Shown piece by piece: positions 43,555-56,134 of a stretch of 57,500 nucleotides of DNA (within the stretch, counting starts at the first letter, position 1; every line of letters starts with the position of its first letter). Position numbers and translations under genes: made by a program. This DNA comes from Mesostigma viride (lineage: Eukaryota > Streptophyta > Mesostigmatophyceae > Mesostigmatales > Mesostigmataceae), in contig RPFO01000103.1 of NCBI GenBank assembly GCA_009746045.1, forward strand, positions 352,070-409,569, read 5' to 3'. Under the pieces are notes generated by a model. The model was not told where the DNA came from. It saw only the letters and a list, made by a program, of their open reading frames with translations, and ran no database searches.

Positions 43555-44716
43555 CGCTAGCATTGATCAAGCCACACGTGATCGTCAACGCTGGCATCAG
43601 GCCCCACACAATACACGTGATGGTCAACGCTGGCACTCAGGCCACACAATACACGTGATGGTTAACGCTGGCATCAGGCCACACACAATACACGTGATGG
43701 TTAACGCTAGCTGGCATCAGGCCCCACACAATACACGTGATGGTCAACGCTGGCATCAGGCCCCATAATACACGTGATGGTCAACGCTGGCATCAGGCCC
43801 CACGGCAATACACGTGATATGGTCAACGCTGGCATCAGGCCCCACACAATACACGTGATGGTCAACGCTTGCATCAGGCCACACACAATACACGTGATGG
43901 TTAACGCTGGCATCAGGCCCCACACAATACACGTGATGGTTAACGCTAGCATCAAGCCACATGTGATGGTTTACGCTGGCATCAGGCCCCACACAATACA
44001 CGTGATGGTCAACGCTGGCATCAGGCCACACACAATACACGTGATGGTCAACGCTGGCATCAGGCCACACACAATACACGTGATGGTTAACGCTAGCATC
44101 AGGCCCCACACAATACACGTGATGGTCAACGCTGGCATCAGGCCCCACACAATACACGTGATGGTCAACGCTGGCATCAGCCCCCACACAATTATACACG
44201 TGATGGTTAACGCTGGCATCAGGCCCCACACAATACACGTGATGGTCAACGCTGGCATCAGGCCCCACACAATACACGTGATGGTCAACGCTGGCATCAG
44301 GCCCCACACAATACACGTGATGGTCAACGCTGGCATCAGGCCCCACACAATACACGTGATGGTTAACGCTGGCATCAGGCCCCACAATACACGTGATGGT
44401 CAACGCTGGCATCAGGCGCCACACAATACACGTGATGGTCAACGCTGGCATCAGGCCCCACACAATACACGTGATGGTCAACGCTGGCATCAGGCCCCAC
44501 ACAATACACGTGATGGTCAACGCTGGCATCAGGCCACACAATACACGTGATGGTCAACGCTGGCATCAGGCCACTCACAATACACGTGATGGTTAACGCT
44601 GGCATCAGGCCACACAATACACGTGATGGTCACCGCTGGCATCAGGCCATACGTGATGGTCAACGCTGGCATCAGGCCACACAGTACACGTGATGGTTAA
44701 CGCTAGCATCAGGCAA
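43555..44716. repeat. 39-bp minisatellite, right part
   Basis: About 29 more units of the G-box array, more regular than the left part. It ends at GCTAGCATCAGGCAACAG. Confidence 0.95.
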
Positions 44717-44828
44717 CAGATCCCCATTCTGGCCACAAGACACGCATGCAGGTCAATGATGCCCCGTTCCAATGTATCGCACCAATCCAGTGCTCACCAC
44801 TAGACACTCCCGGCCAGTTAGGCTCGAA

Positions 44829-45055
44829 ACACACGCCTTGATCAAGCAAGCTGTTTTCGGCCCCACCGTCTAGGTCATGTAGTCGCTCTACACGTAAGCC
44901 ACCCATAATTTCAATGCACAAGGCTACACATTTCCATCTCCATTCATAATTTCATATTCATCATCCTGAACAACTTGAACACGCGGAAAAGATGTGGGCA
45001 GGCTCGAGCTACCGTTGTCCGGATTCTCCCGATTTCTGGCCTGCGCTGGTTGTCT
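44829..45055 (+). repeat. 225-bp dispersed repeat, copy 2
   Basis: Homologous to 11366-11590 along its length (…CAAGCAAGCTGTT … CCCACCGTCTAGGTCAT … GGCCTGCGCTGGTTGTCT). It differs after GTTGTCT, where copy 1 has CCTTGAT. Confidence 0.7.
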
Positions 45056-45148
45056 GGTACAGATACAAGCTTGCCTCACTGGCGCCCGCATGGACCGGGG
45101 GCAAGCCTAGCTCCTTGCCCATGAATTAATCCACGTATGCAGGTGTAG

Positions 45149-45352
45149 CTTGTGTCACTGGACCCGCGAGTGGGACCAGCGCTATAGTGGTCACGAGGGC
45201 CGACTTGTAGTCACGAGGGCCGCATGGCCCGAGTGACTACAAGTCGTCCCGAGTGGCCACTATAGCGCTGCGTCCCACGAGTGTCCAGTGATACAAGCAG
45301 CTTGTCCACAAGTGGTACAAGTGCGGAACTTGTACCACTGCAGTGGGACAAG
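45149..45352. repeat. long hairpin plus a second smaller hairpin
   Basis: 45149-45221 and 45226-45297 are ~72-base inverted arms around a 4-base GCAT centre, with few mismatches (CTTGT.TCACTGGAC … AGCGCTATAGTGG … GACTTGTAGTCAC). Directly after it, AGTGGTACAAGT and ACTTGTACCACT flank GCGGA, nested in CTTGTCC/GGGACAAG. It could form a long dsRNA or a cruciform, and may be a foldback element. Confidence 0.85.
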
Positions 45353-45582
45353 TACGAACTGGTAGATTTGTCCCCGAGATTTGGTCAGAATTGGTCCAAA
45401 GCAATGAATTTTCAGTTTCATTTCTCGGACCATCGTGTCCGTAGATGGACATGGAATAAAGACGTCAGTTACGGAATCTACACCCTACACGTGCCCCGAC
45501 TGCGTCGGGGGTTCAGTTTCCAGGGAGGCGGGGAAGTTGCTTTTGAACCAGATTGCAGTACCTACCTGTTGTTTGTCCGCGT
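45281..45582 (+). pseudogene. ORF interrupted by the hAT element, left part
   Basis: The frame reads WSKAMNFQFHFSDHRVRRW, DVSYGIYTLHVPRLRRGF and FEPDCSTYLLFVRV to the hAT insertion at 45583. Removing the hAT and one 8-bp duplication lets the frame run on from 48604 through KSSVIRLNNNRLAEIKKGES to a stop at 48692-48694. The joined ORF is about 135 codons with no family that I recognise. The ATG at 45281 falls within the hairpin arm, so the real start is uncertain. Confidence 0.45.
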
Positions 45583-45856
45583 CAGTGTATAATCATACGC
45601 CGTAATATTATACGCCGTATCGCGCGTATTACACGCGATACGCGAGCAGCGCATACGAAAACGGGGTACTTTCGTACGCGCCGCGTATATTTTTAGGGTA
45701 TTTCTTGCGTATCGCGTATTTTTTTGCGTATTTTTTGCGTATTTTTGGCTCCGGCATCAGTTTACAGCTCGGGTGAAGCGGAAGTTTCTAGACTAGGCTG
45801 CGGCGCGCCGAGTAGTAGAAACAAGTGAGCAGCAAGGTGCCACTTGGCCAAGATCA

Positions 45857-46530
45857 ATGCATATGGCTGCGTGTATTGGCAGGACAGGAAGGCACCGTTC
45901 AAGAAGACAAAATGTGCCAAGATCGCGGTCTGCCAGCAAGATCGCGGTGGTCACCTATCGTAGCATATCAACAGGCGCCATGGCTACGGAGAGTGAGGAG
46001 ATGGACCATGATGATGATGGGGCCGACGAGTTAGAGGCTGATTCTGAGGATGTTTGGACATATGTTAGCAAAGAGTGTGTCTTCAAGGATGGGCAGCAGA
46101 CAAATAACTACCAAATGACGTGCTCAGAATGCAAGGCACATTTCAAGGGTTCTTCTACCCGAGGAAGGTGCCATATCATGGGCGGCACGTATGCCAAGGA
46201 TGCGAAAGTGTGCCCATGCTCGAAGCCGCCCAAGGCATTGCGTCTCAAGCTGTTGAGGGAGCAGTAGGAGAAGGATGACAAGGCCAGGAAGAGAAAGGCG
46301 GGTAGTGACGCCGGGAAGCAGGCTGATGCGCGGGCGGCAGCCAAAGGCAAGCTTACTGACCTTGTAGAAACCGACGCCTCCGAGTGGCAGTCCGCTCATG
46401 CCAGCTCCTCCGGCATGCATGGCCGGCTCTGGGCTCACTACTGCTGGGCCATCCGGTGCACTTTGTTAGCCTGCATGCCAGCCATAAAGCCTTTTGTATC
46501 CTTGCTTCATGCAGAACCATTAGTAATGGC
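45857..46530 (+). pseudogene. hAT transposase N-terminus with BED-type zinc finger
   Basis: After an acidic leader (ESEEMDHDDDGADELEAD), DVWTYVSKECVF, NNYQMTCSECKAHFKGSS, TRGRCHIMGGTYAKDAKVC shows the C-x2-C … H … C spacing and 'VW.Y' start of BED fingers, the DNA-binding module of hAT transposases. TAG at 46265-46267 stops it; the same frame then continues KDDKARKRKAGSDAGK. The RNase-H-like catalytic core is missing. Confidence 0.65.
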
Positions 46531-46791
46531 CGGCCTACGATGAGTAGGCAACTTGTCTTATTTCTGGCAAAATGTCTTATTCAGTACCCCTAGTTGAATA
46601 TAAACTTGACGTTTTGTTGTGCTTTTATTGAGTAACTATTCATTAGGGACAGCGCTTGTTGTTCTAGGTAGTGACGACATTGGCAAGGCCATGTGATAAT
46701 GTGGCATATAAAGACAAACTTGTGATGCTGGAGAACATGTTGGGTTGGTCAGATTGATGAATGATCATCAAAACCATGCAAAAACAGACTT

Positions 46792-48499
46792 TTAACCCCT
46801 AAATGGGCAGAAATACTGCCGATGCATCGGCTGTAACTTCACAATTTTGCAAACCAGATGCCATCCAACCCACCCATATCCAATGGCTGTCCTTGGGGGC
46901 CAAGCATGTCCATGAGTTGCCCTTCGGGTTGGTATATCACAACCTTACATATATGCAGGGTAGGCCATGTATAACTGCCGTCAAAGTCAGGGGGGTCAAG
47001 ACGAGCGTTTTCATTTTTGGTAGAATGTGCATTTTTGAATTATGTTGTAAGAGCTAGGCACCTACCACTTCAGGGATGATAAACAATTAGTTGCTGAACA
47101 GTTTGAGCCACTGGGGTCATCATTTGGGTGGGTATACCAGCAGTTACACCCAGTACAGCCCATAGGGGTACCGTTGGTAAAAAGCAACCAAGGGGGTAGG
47201 AGTGGGCATACTACCTACTAATACCTACTAATATGGCCCCCAACCATGCCACACAATACATTTCCCTTCCACAATGATGGGGAAACATAACTGCATCATC
47301 ACACTGCCCTTACATGGCACCTATGTGCAGGTGCCACCTTGTCCATGCACGTAGGTAACGTGGTACGGATACCCTACGCAAGGCATGCATTCTAGGAGGC
47401 AGCCACCAACAAACTAGTGATTTTAAGCCTATTTCAGCTTGCCCTAGCAAGGATAAACTAGGCCTAAGCTGCTATAGCTTGCCAGGTGATGGCCAGCACA
47501 CCTGGTGGCACATGCTGACAATGGGAAGCTTCTACTCACCGGTTACATGCTTGATGATGCCACAGAGACCAGCCAACTGCCTCACACTCATGCAATATGT
47601 GTGTGGGAAATGTATAACAAACATATATGGAGGTATTCAAACCCATACAGCCTCTAAAACTTATCACCATCACCCTGTGGCAGGTCAACTGACTGAGGGA
47701 AGCATCTAAGAAGGGTGTTTTAGAAAGGGGCCAGGCCAGGGTCAAGAAAGAGCATGAATAATGCAAAAAGAATGTGCTACACAAGCTAGAACGTATATAT
47801 AAACGTCAAACATCGATAGGAAAACGATGATTAAGCTTTACCAGGCATGGATGGCGTTACCTTGGCCCAGGCGGTGGCCGCAAAATGGCGCATTTCGGCA
47901 CACCAAAGTTGTGCAGCATGGTCGCTGGATTCGGCGATTTCTGGCCACCCTTGCACGTTTACGACTACAATGTATCATAAAAAGTACAAAGAAACCAATG
48001 TATCCTTTAAAATACGCCGGAAAGGTATTGCTGTCAACGTTTCTATCGTCCGGCCTGATCGCAGTTTTTTCCAGCAAGAACGCTGCCGACACCTATCAAA
48101 TGGCATTCCCGCGAACCAAAAATTGGCCTGTATCATCTTTAGGACGTATAAAATCAATTTACTGAGTTTGGTCAGAAAATTCGAACGAAAACGTAAATGC
48201 CATGCGTGGGCGCAAGCCGCCATGGCCAGGTCGTCGTTTTCCGGAATGCACGTTGTACGTGAAAAAGTACCCTGACCCCTTGTACTTTGACCGGCCAGAA
48301 CACCTCTATAACTTTGTCAGAAGTATGCAAACCCTAGTACCATGCTGTGAGGAAAATTATAAACTTTCGATCTTCTCAGCTAAACGTTTCCTAATTCTCA
48401 ATAGTTTTCGCGGCATTTGGTCCCCCGAGAAGGGGCCGACGTGTCGGCTGTAACTCAGTTTTAGGCGGAAAATCGGCAGCCAGACCATTTAGGGGTTAA
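46792..48499 (-). mobile_element. piggyBac-like element, copy 2 (1700 bp), inside the hAT
   Basis: The element 46796-48495, flanked by TTAA on both sides, is inverted relative to copy 1 and very similar by eye, differing mainly near the subterminal repeats. The 142-codon ORF lies at 47847-48275 (plus) and differs from copy 1 at about nine residues. The size match (1699/1700 bp) argues for recent spread. Confidence 0.8.
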
Positions 48500-48694
48500 G
48501 GGGTTACAGTAGCGTACGATTAGCGTATAATACACCGTATGAAGCGTATTATACATTATACACCTGGGCCGCGTATTGCGTATGATTATACACTGGTCCG
48601 CGTGAAAAGTTCAGTGATCCGCTTGAATAATAACCGCCTCGCGGAAATAAAAAAGGGAGAATCCACCATCTTCCGGAGCAGTCCGGAGCCATGA

Positions 48695-50816
48695 TTGAAT
48701 CTTCAGGCTGCCATTTTAGTAGAGATTGTCTCACGGAACCAGAGTGGGCCATGCAGACAATACAGATTCCGATTTAGAAAGTGTCCAGGCCCGGACAAAG
48801 AAGCAGGCTGCCGGCAGAATATTCTTGTTGACCAGTTCCAGGCTGACCAGCCCAGTGCGCGCCGTCATGGCGCCTTTTGTAACTGCCGCGGTTTCTTGGC
48901 CACCCCTCCACAACGGTTCAGCGCGCCCGTAGTCTGTCGCGGTTTCTTGGGGCCACCTCCCACCCCGCCACCCCCGCCCTTCCACCAACGATTTTCGCCG
49001 CTGATTTAATTGATCCTGACGACAGACCTCTCGTTCTGGGTTTCCACTCATCCAGTTTAACCGTCCGATGATTGATCTACGGCCACGCATACGACCGCGC
49101 CAGGGCGCCACCTTTTCCATAGTTTCCCCAAAACCACCAACATTTCAAAAGTGTCATACTTTTTATTTCGAACCCAAGATCCGACAGTTCAGACTGGCGG
49201 GCCGAATATCTGACGGTCAAATCTGCGAGTGGTACCAGGCAAAAAGGAATCACAGTGATCGCAGGGAATTTGGCTGTGCACTTGTCCCACGCCGTGGACA
49301 AGCAGGTGCGGCCTTGCCCCGCAAACCGTCGATGCAGGCGGACTGACTTACGCAAAAAGAAAAAAAGCATATGCAACCCTAACGCGACCATAATGTCGAA
49401 AGCCTCTGATTGCAGCTAGGAGGTTGAAGGACAATCCCTTGCCGCACCATGGCATCTGACCATACAGGCATACAGCCTGCACAATGTAACCCTAGCCACC
49501 TGGATGCGACAGCCAGGGCTGAACGCACGTACCGGAAGATATAAACGTATCCGTCCTGCGCTGGACTGCCAGCCAGCAACGGTAATGAACTCTAAGACTA
49601 GGCTCCGCGAGGTGACCCTCGGGCATGTCCAGAGGGGTCAGTTGGCAGGTTTAGGGGTAGTAGAAATGACAAGAAAGCAGCCAATTAGCGTGCTCTGAGT
49701 TCGCTCTCTGCAATTAGCGTTCCTTGAAGATAATACACGACTCGATACCCGCCCCAATAGCCCGGACCGGAGGCTCACACCGGTTTTTAACCGTGGCATA
49801 CAAACCAGTACTACTGACGGCTCGACGTCCTGCATGGCGACTTGCAAGTGTTACTAGGAATTCGATGGGCGCGGGCGACTAGCGGGCCCTCTTCTGTGTT
49901 CAGAGTCGCTTCGCTTCCAAAATGAGCAATATCGGCCTTCAAAATAGGTGCACGGCTCGGGTACCCGACCAGATGCGGTGGTTCACGGTTGGTGTGAGCG
50001 CCTATGGTCCTAATGTACCATCGCAAACGATGCCCGCCAACTCTGCCTTTGTCCTCCACCTGGATGATGACGTTTCTGCAGGTAACACGGACGGCAAGGA
50101 GACTACCCTGGACAAAACGGCGCTTCATGATCATCATCTCGATACCTGCCCAGCTGGTAGCGGCCGATGACCGCTTGAAACTCCGTAATGACGACGAATA
50201 CGACTCCGCCGCTTTTTCGGTATGCGTACGGCTGCACCCTCAATATAGAATTAATATTCCCAGGCTGAACAAGATCGATCATCTAGCTAGTCAATGATGA
50301 TTACTGCAACAGCCTCACGGGCTCGCTAATTGTCTTCCAAGCAATTCTCTTGTGAGCATGGTATTTGGTAAAGCAGCCATGCTAGTGATGCTACTAATAG
50401 ATACCTTGAGTCGCTGACCCGCTATGAAAACAAACCAACTTCACGGCTCAATGTTCCGAGTTGCCGAACTGCATGCGATTATTATCAAATAACTAATCAG
50501 AAATTCAGATTATCAACTAGCTACACGAGTTGTGATGCGTGCAACGTACGCAAAATGTGGTCTGCGACAGCTTGTGCCATCCGACTGATCCGAGGCCCGA
50601 GCTCATCCGAGTCCAAAGGTCACGTGCGCGGTTGCCGTTCGACAGGATCCTTATTCCGGCCACGGGCCAGTCAAGCCGCCCCATGCTTGGTTGTTGACTT
50701 GTTGTTGTTGTTGTTGTTGTGTCCCACGCCGCCCCATGCAGTTGGTACGGCCGACCGGTCATTTGCGAGATATATCGATGATTTGAGTAGAACTAAACTT
50801 GGATCCACTAGACTGC
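48695..50816. other. stretch without a recognised gene
   Basis: Several open frames exist, e.g. plus 49922-50170 (RVPDQMRWFTVGVSAYG … AFVLHLDDDVSAGN) and an overlapping minus frame 50137-49811. Neither shows a family motif, and both cover the same bases, so I do not call a gene. A TTG microsatellite is at 50698-50720. Confidence 0.4.
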
Positions 50817-51508
50817 AACAGATCGAACAAAATGATAGCGGCCTGGCTATGGTGGCCCTGACGGCGGACGAGATAGCACCTTACGTAGTAATCTAAACGC
50901 GAAACAAAGGGCAGATTCGGATTCAGCACGAAAAGGTACGTCTAGCCACCTCTTTTGAGGGGCGGAAAAGCTAGCCGTCACTTGAAACGTGTGGGTAGAA
51001 GGAGCAGGCCTTACGAAAATCGTAAGTCCGCCCTTCGCCTCACTGTTTCTAGTGACGGCTACCCCATTATGGCATTCGGTCAGTGAGCCACGGCTCGGAT
51101 TCGAAAACCCATCGGCAGGATGGACTTGGCCTGGGCCCCTCCACCTGGGTGGGCGAGTAGTCTCCTTGGAGCGTGACCTCCTGTACCCTCGGTTACCCTT
51201 TCACAGGCGCAATGACTATGGAATAGTTATCGCCACACTAGGTGATCCGCTATCACCAAGACACCTCCATAACGACTTTTCTCAATACCTGCTGCCATTA
51301 CCCAAACGTGGGTGTAATGCAGCCTTTCCAATCGCTTTGGTTCTGCTCACAGCACACTGCACAGTAGGTCTCTCTTTTAATGACTATCTCACGCCCACGC
51401 CCTGTCATGTTGTGCCGTGTCTTTCACCTTTCGCAGGTCCAACCTCACCTCGCCATGGGGACCTACACGGAACCTACCCGGCCTGGTCCGCTGGAGCCCT
51501 GCAATGAC

Positions 51509-54500
51509 ATGAGTCAACTAACACTGGTATCGTGGAATGTCAGGGGGCTGAACACATACGGGTCACACACACCAGGGCAGGGACAGCGAATACCTCGCAC
51601 ACGAGAATTAGCAAATGCATTACACAACTTGCTCGAGCGTTACGTGGGCCCCGCATGAAATTTGGATAGGACTGCAGGAACATAAAATCCAAGAAGCTGC
51701 CACACGCACAGCCCTTAGAGCTGCTAGAGCACTTGCACCTAGGACAGTTCACCGTTGGGCATGGGCACGCGGTACACAAGGGGGCACTGCCCTCATTCAA
51801 TACCGTAAACCTCCCAACCCTACGCTGACATGCCAGGACTGGGCTATAGCTACCGACACAGCGGAGGCTAGATGGCAGGGCCGTTGGACGCGGCAGTCCA
51901 TTACATGGGCAGGAAATAAGGGATACATTATTAGTGTATATGCCCCAACCGAGCCAACGGATCAAGCCTCATTCTACCCTTCCCTTTTCAAAATGGCCGC
52001 TGACCTTATCTCACAGGGGTTCGAAATTGTGTTGATGGGCGATTTCAATATAGACCTGGATGAACACCCCCCTATACGCACAGCGGCCTTCAGTAAACAG
52101 ATCATGGACCTGAACTTACAGGATGTCATCCGCTCACGAGACCACGGGCCCACTTGGCTGGCCACACGTTTAAATGTACGCACTACTCGTCGTCTTGATA
52201 AAATCTACATCACACCCGCATGGGCGGACCTAGTTTGCTACGCATCGGTCGACCGTTCTGTTAATTTTTCTGATCACTACCCACTCATCGTTACCCTTGC
52301 CCATCACACCAACTCCGCCCGGGGCCCCGGCATTCCCCGCTTAAACAAACACCTACTCGCGGACGATAAGTACTACTTTGAGATCATGACACGCTGGCAG
52401 TCGTGGAGAGCCAGCAAGGGTAGCTACACAGACTGCTGCAGCTGGATGCAGGAGGGCCTAGCTAACATTCTAGAATTTTCCCAACTGTATTCACAAAATA
52501 TCCGCCGCCAGAAAGGACAGGACTATCGGTACTACCAACGCATAGTGAATAAACTCCAAGCGAAGCCTACCCTGTATCAATCGGAACTAACAAAACTTCA
52601 AAGAGCTCAGACCGAACTTGACAAACTACGTTTCGAGCGTCACACATTAGCACTAGACTCAGAAAATCTGTGGTGGCACCAGGTAGGAGAAAGAATGACC
52701 AAAGAGTTCTTTGCTCTGATTCCTACCCCTAAAGCTCACTCCTCTATCACGGAAATCCAAGACGAACACGGCAGCCACCGAGACATCACCTCCATACTAC
52801 AGAGTGGTCACCGTTACTACTCAGCTCTCTTTCTAAACGAACCCCATCCTGACTCATCTGCAGCCATGCAAAAAATCCTACATGCCATTCCCCGTCGCCT
52901 TACACCAGCTCAACAGCAGGAACTCGATCAAATCCCCTCCATGGAAGAGGCCACACAGCTATGGAACACATCAAAACCGGTAGCGCCCCCGGGGTCGACG
53001 GTCTGCCTATTGAATTCTGGAAAACGTTCTGGTCCCTTCTACACATAGATTTTACGAATGTATTCTTGAAATTTGGCGGCACGGTAAGGTGAGCGGCAGA
53101 TGGGCTGAATCTGCGCTTATCTTACTGTACAAAAAAGGAGACAAGACTCTATGGAAAAACTACCGCCCAATCCGTCTCCTTACGGTAGCGTACAAAATCA
53201 TCAGTAAAATAATCCAACGACGCTTATACACCGTCCTAGACTTCCTCATTGGTCCGGAGCAAGTGGGCTTTAGGGCCAATCTCCACATCAACGACAGCAT
53301 TACCCTCATCATGGACATTGTGGAAAAAGCCTGGCGCGACGATATAGAGGGTTTCATATTGTTCTGGGATTTTGAAAAAGCCTTTGACCGTATGTGCTGG
53401 GAATACCTAGAACACATTCTAACCGCACTAGGATTTGGCCCACAACTCATGACCGTCATTATGGGTATGATCAAATCCCTGGCTTGGTATTTACTAATAG
53501 ACGGACACAAGTCAGCGACCGGCGCTAGCTCACGATCGCTACCACAAGGAGATTGCATGTCCCCTATTCTATTTCTCTTGGCCCACGCAGGACTCTACTG
53601 GCTACACCAGAACGATCCTCGCATTCGGGGCTTCCCGACAGGTAACGGTAAAGGTATATTCCAAACGGCTTATGTGGATGACACAACAAATGTTTGTATC
53701 TCTCTGCCTGAAGTGCATGCTGTCATGGATAATATCACTACCTATTCTGTTGCCACACAACAACGATGCAATGTGCTCAAGTCCACGGGACTGCATATCG
53801 GCAAAACCAACACCCTACGCTACGCCCTCCCCAACCTGGCTGTGACCTGGGTCAAGCCGGGGGATCACCACCTTTTGCACAATTGTCCCATCGGCTGCAC
53901 ACCCGAGGGACGCTTGGCTGAACAACGTTCTTTCATGTATGATGAAACCAACCACGTGGGCAAGCTTGCAGGCGTTCTCCTTACCGCAGGGCGCTGGGGG
54001 GCCGTCCACCGCATGAGCCTACGAGGGCGAACCCTGATCGTCAACCAACTGTTGTTCTCTAAGGTCTTGTATTATTGCCAAGCACACCCACCCAATGATG
54101 CCACCACACAGCTCATCCAACGCCTTGGCAGCAATTTTGTCTGGAAACAGAAAGGCTTAATCTCCCACACGGTCCACGGATGGATCAACAGAGAGATGTC
54201 CTTCATGTCATGGGTGCACGGGGGCCTCGGGCTCCACAACATACAATGGCGTCTGTGGTCGCTGTATGCTAAACAAGTGATATCCGTTTTTATGGGAGTT
54301 AACACACACCCTGGCTGCATGCTTGCACGTGAAACGCTAGCCTCTCTTTCCACCCATGCTAGTGGCACCTCGTGGCAACTGGGGGCGGGCATACTGGGCA
54401 GCACCCTTATTTCGTACAAAGGACTCCCATGGTACTGGCAGCGCATATGGACAGGTTACAATAAGCTCAAGCCGGGTCGCCTAGTCTTTCCTACTACTCG

Positions 54501-56134
54501 AGAGGAGGTGGCACGGCAGCCACTCTTTTTTAATGACTTAATCACAGACGCTACTAACAAGCCCCTCGGCACTCTCCACGGACACAACCCGTATGATGGC
54601 TTTCTGCGCGCGTCACCGCCGATTGTCAGGGTGCTGGACCTCTACCTGGGGCACGGCGCTACGTATCGACGGCTCAGCTACGACGAGGTCAGCACTTGGG
54701 TCTCCCACATGCCCTCCCTGCAAGCGTGGCAAACTCTTATAAGTGCGATACCAGCTGCGTGGCATGCATTGATGACTGCCCCACGCAAGCCAATTATAAC
54801 CGGCGACTGGGTTAGCTTCTACGCCGACGGAGTCACGCCTGCGTGCAAGGGTTTAGTCGTGACGGTTCTGCCACATGAGGGGCTCCAACTACAACTGCTG
54901 GAAGCTATTTCTGGCCACAATGGGTGTCTGTATCAACTATCCACCTTATATGCGTACACGCCATCTTCCCAGTGTCACCGCATACGCGTAGTCCCATGGT
55001 CTGTGCCAAGATCTTGCATGATCCAGCCGGACCCATTATCCCCGGTTGAGAGCATTACATGGCTACACGTGGGCAACACACGGCTCGATCTACTACATCT
55101 GGACCCGGTTGAATTTGGATGGGTCTTAACCAAGGGGGACATCAGAACCAGCAAATGTATCTTTGAGTACACCGCAGATTGGGGTTATGATATCTTGAAC
55201 ATTGCATACGTACCATCAGCCCCATCCGGGCCGAGCCCGCTGGGGAATACATTGGCCGGGCTACACTTGGGTTAAGATGATTACCCTGGCGGTAGACCAC
55301 CCTCTCGTGGACCGCAGGGCCACTGATGTACAACATCTTTTGATGCATAGGGCGATAGGGGTCTGCGCTACGCTCCACGAGCGTTTTGGTCATGATGCAT
55401 CATGCCTGTGCACGCACCCTAGTGAAACCATTGAGCACAGGTTCCTTTTCTGTAATCTCCCAGGGGTTTGGACGTGGCTCATTAACATCTGGGCCGCATG
55501 GACGGCATCGCCACCCAATCTCCCAATTAGCGTGCGTACCATCATTTTCGGTATTGCTGGCACACCAGGGACCGAGCTTTCAGTTTCCCAAGCAGAATGG
55601 ATATTAATTAATTAATTAATTAGACTCGTGCTCCCGTTGGGGAGTCACGGAGCATTAACCCCGATGAATGGATGGATGGGTGCACACATTCCTACCGGTC
55701 TAATCTATCTGCATTGGCTACATACTACACTATCTATCTAACAACATTCTAACTACAGCATCTATCTAGGCAGCCGCACGCTGCCCTAGGGGGAGCTATC
55801 TAGCATCTAAGTAGAATGGATATGGCTACGCACTACTATGCTATACGCGATCTGGACCATACGCAACGAGACAGTCTTTAATGTCCGCGAGGAGTATACC
55901 CGCGGCGGCGTAGTCCGGCGCTTTATATACCTATGGAATGCGGCTATGCGCCGCTACTGGCTGTTAGCTCAGGAACAACACAGGGTGTGGGACCCAGGGC
56001 CCAATAACGACAAGCCCAGCCCGCTCCAGCTTTTTCATGATCTACTGGGCCGTAATCAGGTATTCACCAGTATGCCTCATGGCGACATTACTCAGGTCCA
56101 ATGGCTTCCCTGGTCTAATAACGCGCCCTATTAG
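51509..56134 (+). pseudogene. L1-like endonuclease-RT-zf-RVT polyprotein, frameshifted
   Basis: Endonuclease: LTLVSWNVRGLN, IGLQEHK (Glu), SVYAPTEP, VLMGDFNIDLDE (Asp/Asn), RRLDKIYITP, NFSDHYPLI (His). RT: SGRWAESALILLYKKGDKT, KNYRPIRLL, motif A FWDFEKAFDRMCWEYL, SLPQGDCMSPILF, catalytic TAYVDDTTNV. Then a long C-terminal region with GRTLIVNQLLFSKVLYY and a zf-RVT zinc knuckle (CLCTHPSETIEHRFLFC), and a tail IWTIRNETVFNV after the nested insertion. Frameshifts near 51650, 52970, 53045 and 55265 inactivate it. The 53089-55275 frame alone is open for 728 codons, so decay is recent. Confidence 0.85.
55591..55823 (-). mobile_element. LINE-B 3' fragment (205 bp) inserted in the L1-like LINE
   Basis: The body 55605-55809 lies between AGCAGAATGGATAT and AGTAGAATGGATAT (one mismatch). 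Read on the minus strand, it is the LINE-B 3' UTR of 8418-8627: GATAGATG repeats, CCGGTAGGA, ATCC run, hairpin, ATTA tail. Removing it rejoins the host frame as QAEWIWLRTTMLYAIW. Confidence 0.85.

Larger units (their letters stand above)
45575..48603 (+). mobile_element. hAT-family element with 8-bp target duplication
   Basis: The element 45583-48595 begins CAGTGTATAATCATACGC and ends with its inverse, flanked by GTCCGCGT on both sides. An 8-bp duplication with CAGTG ends is diagnostic of hAT. Without the inner piggyBac-like insertion it is ~1.3 kb. It carries only the N-terminal part of a transposase, so it is a deletion derivative that depends on an autonomous relative. Subterminal sequence is full of GCGTAT motifs (45600-45760, 48505-48580), which are likely transposase sites. 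Confidence 0.85.

Noticed and set aside
43756-44550. ORFs of ~260 codons on both strands at 43.7-44.6 kb
   Set aside because: 39-bp repeat units keep every frame periodic; the 13-residue periods reflect DNA repeats only.
50555-50896. 113-codon plus ORF containing a leucine run
   Set aside because: The leucines come from a TTG microsatellite and the frame crosses the L1 insertion point.
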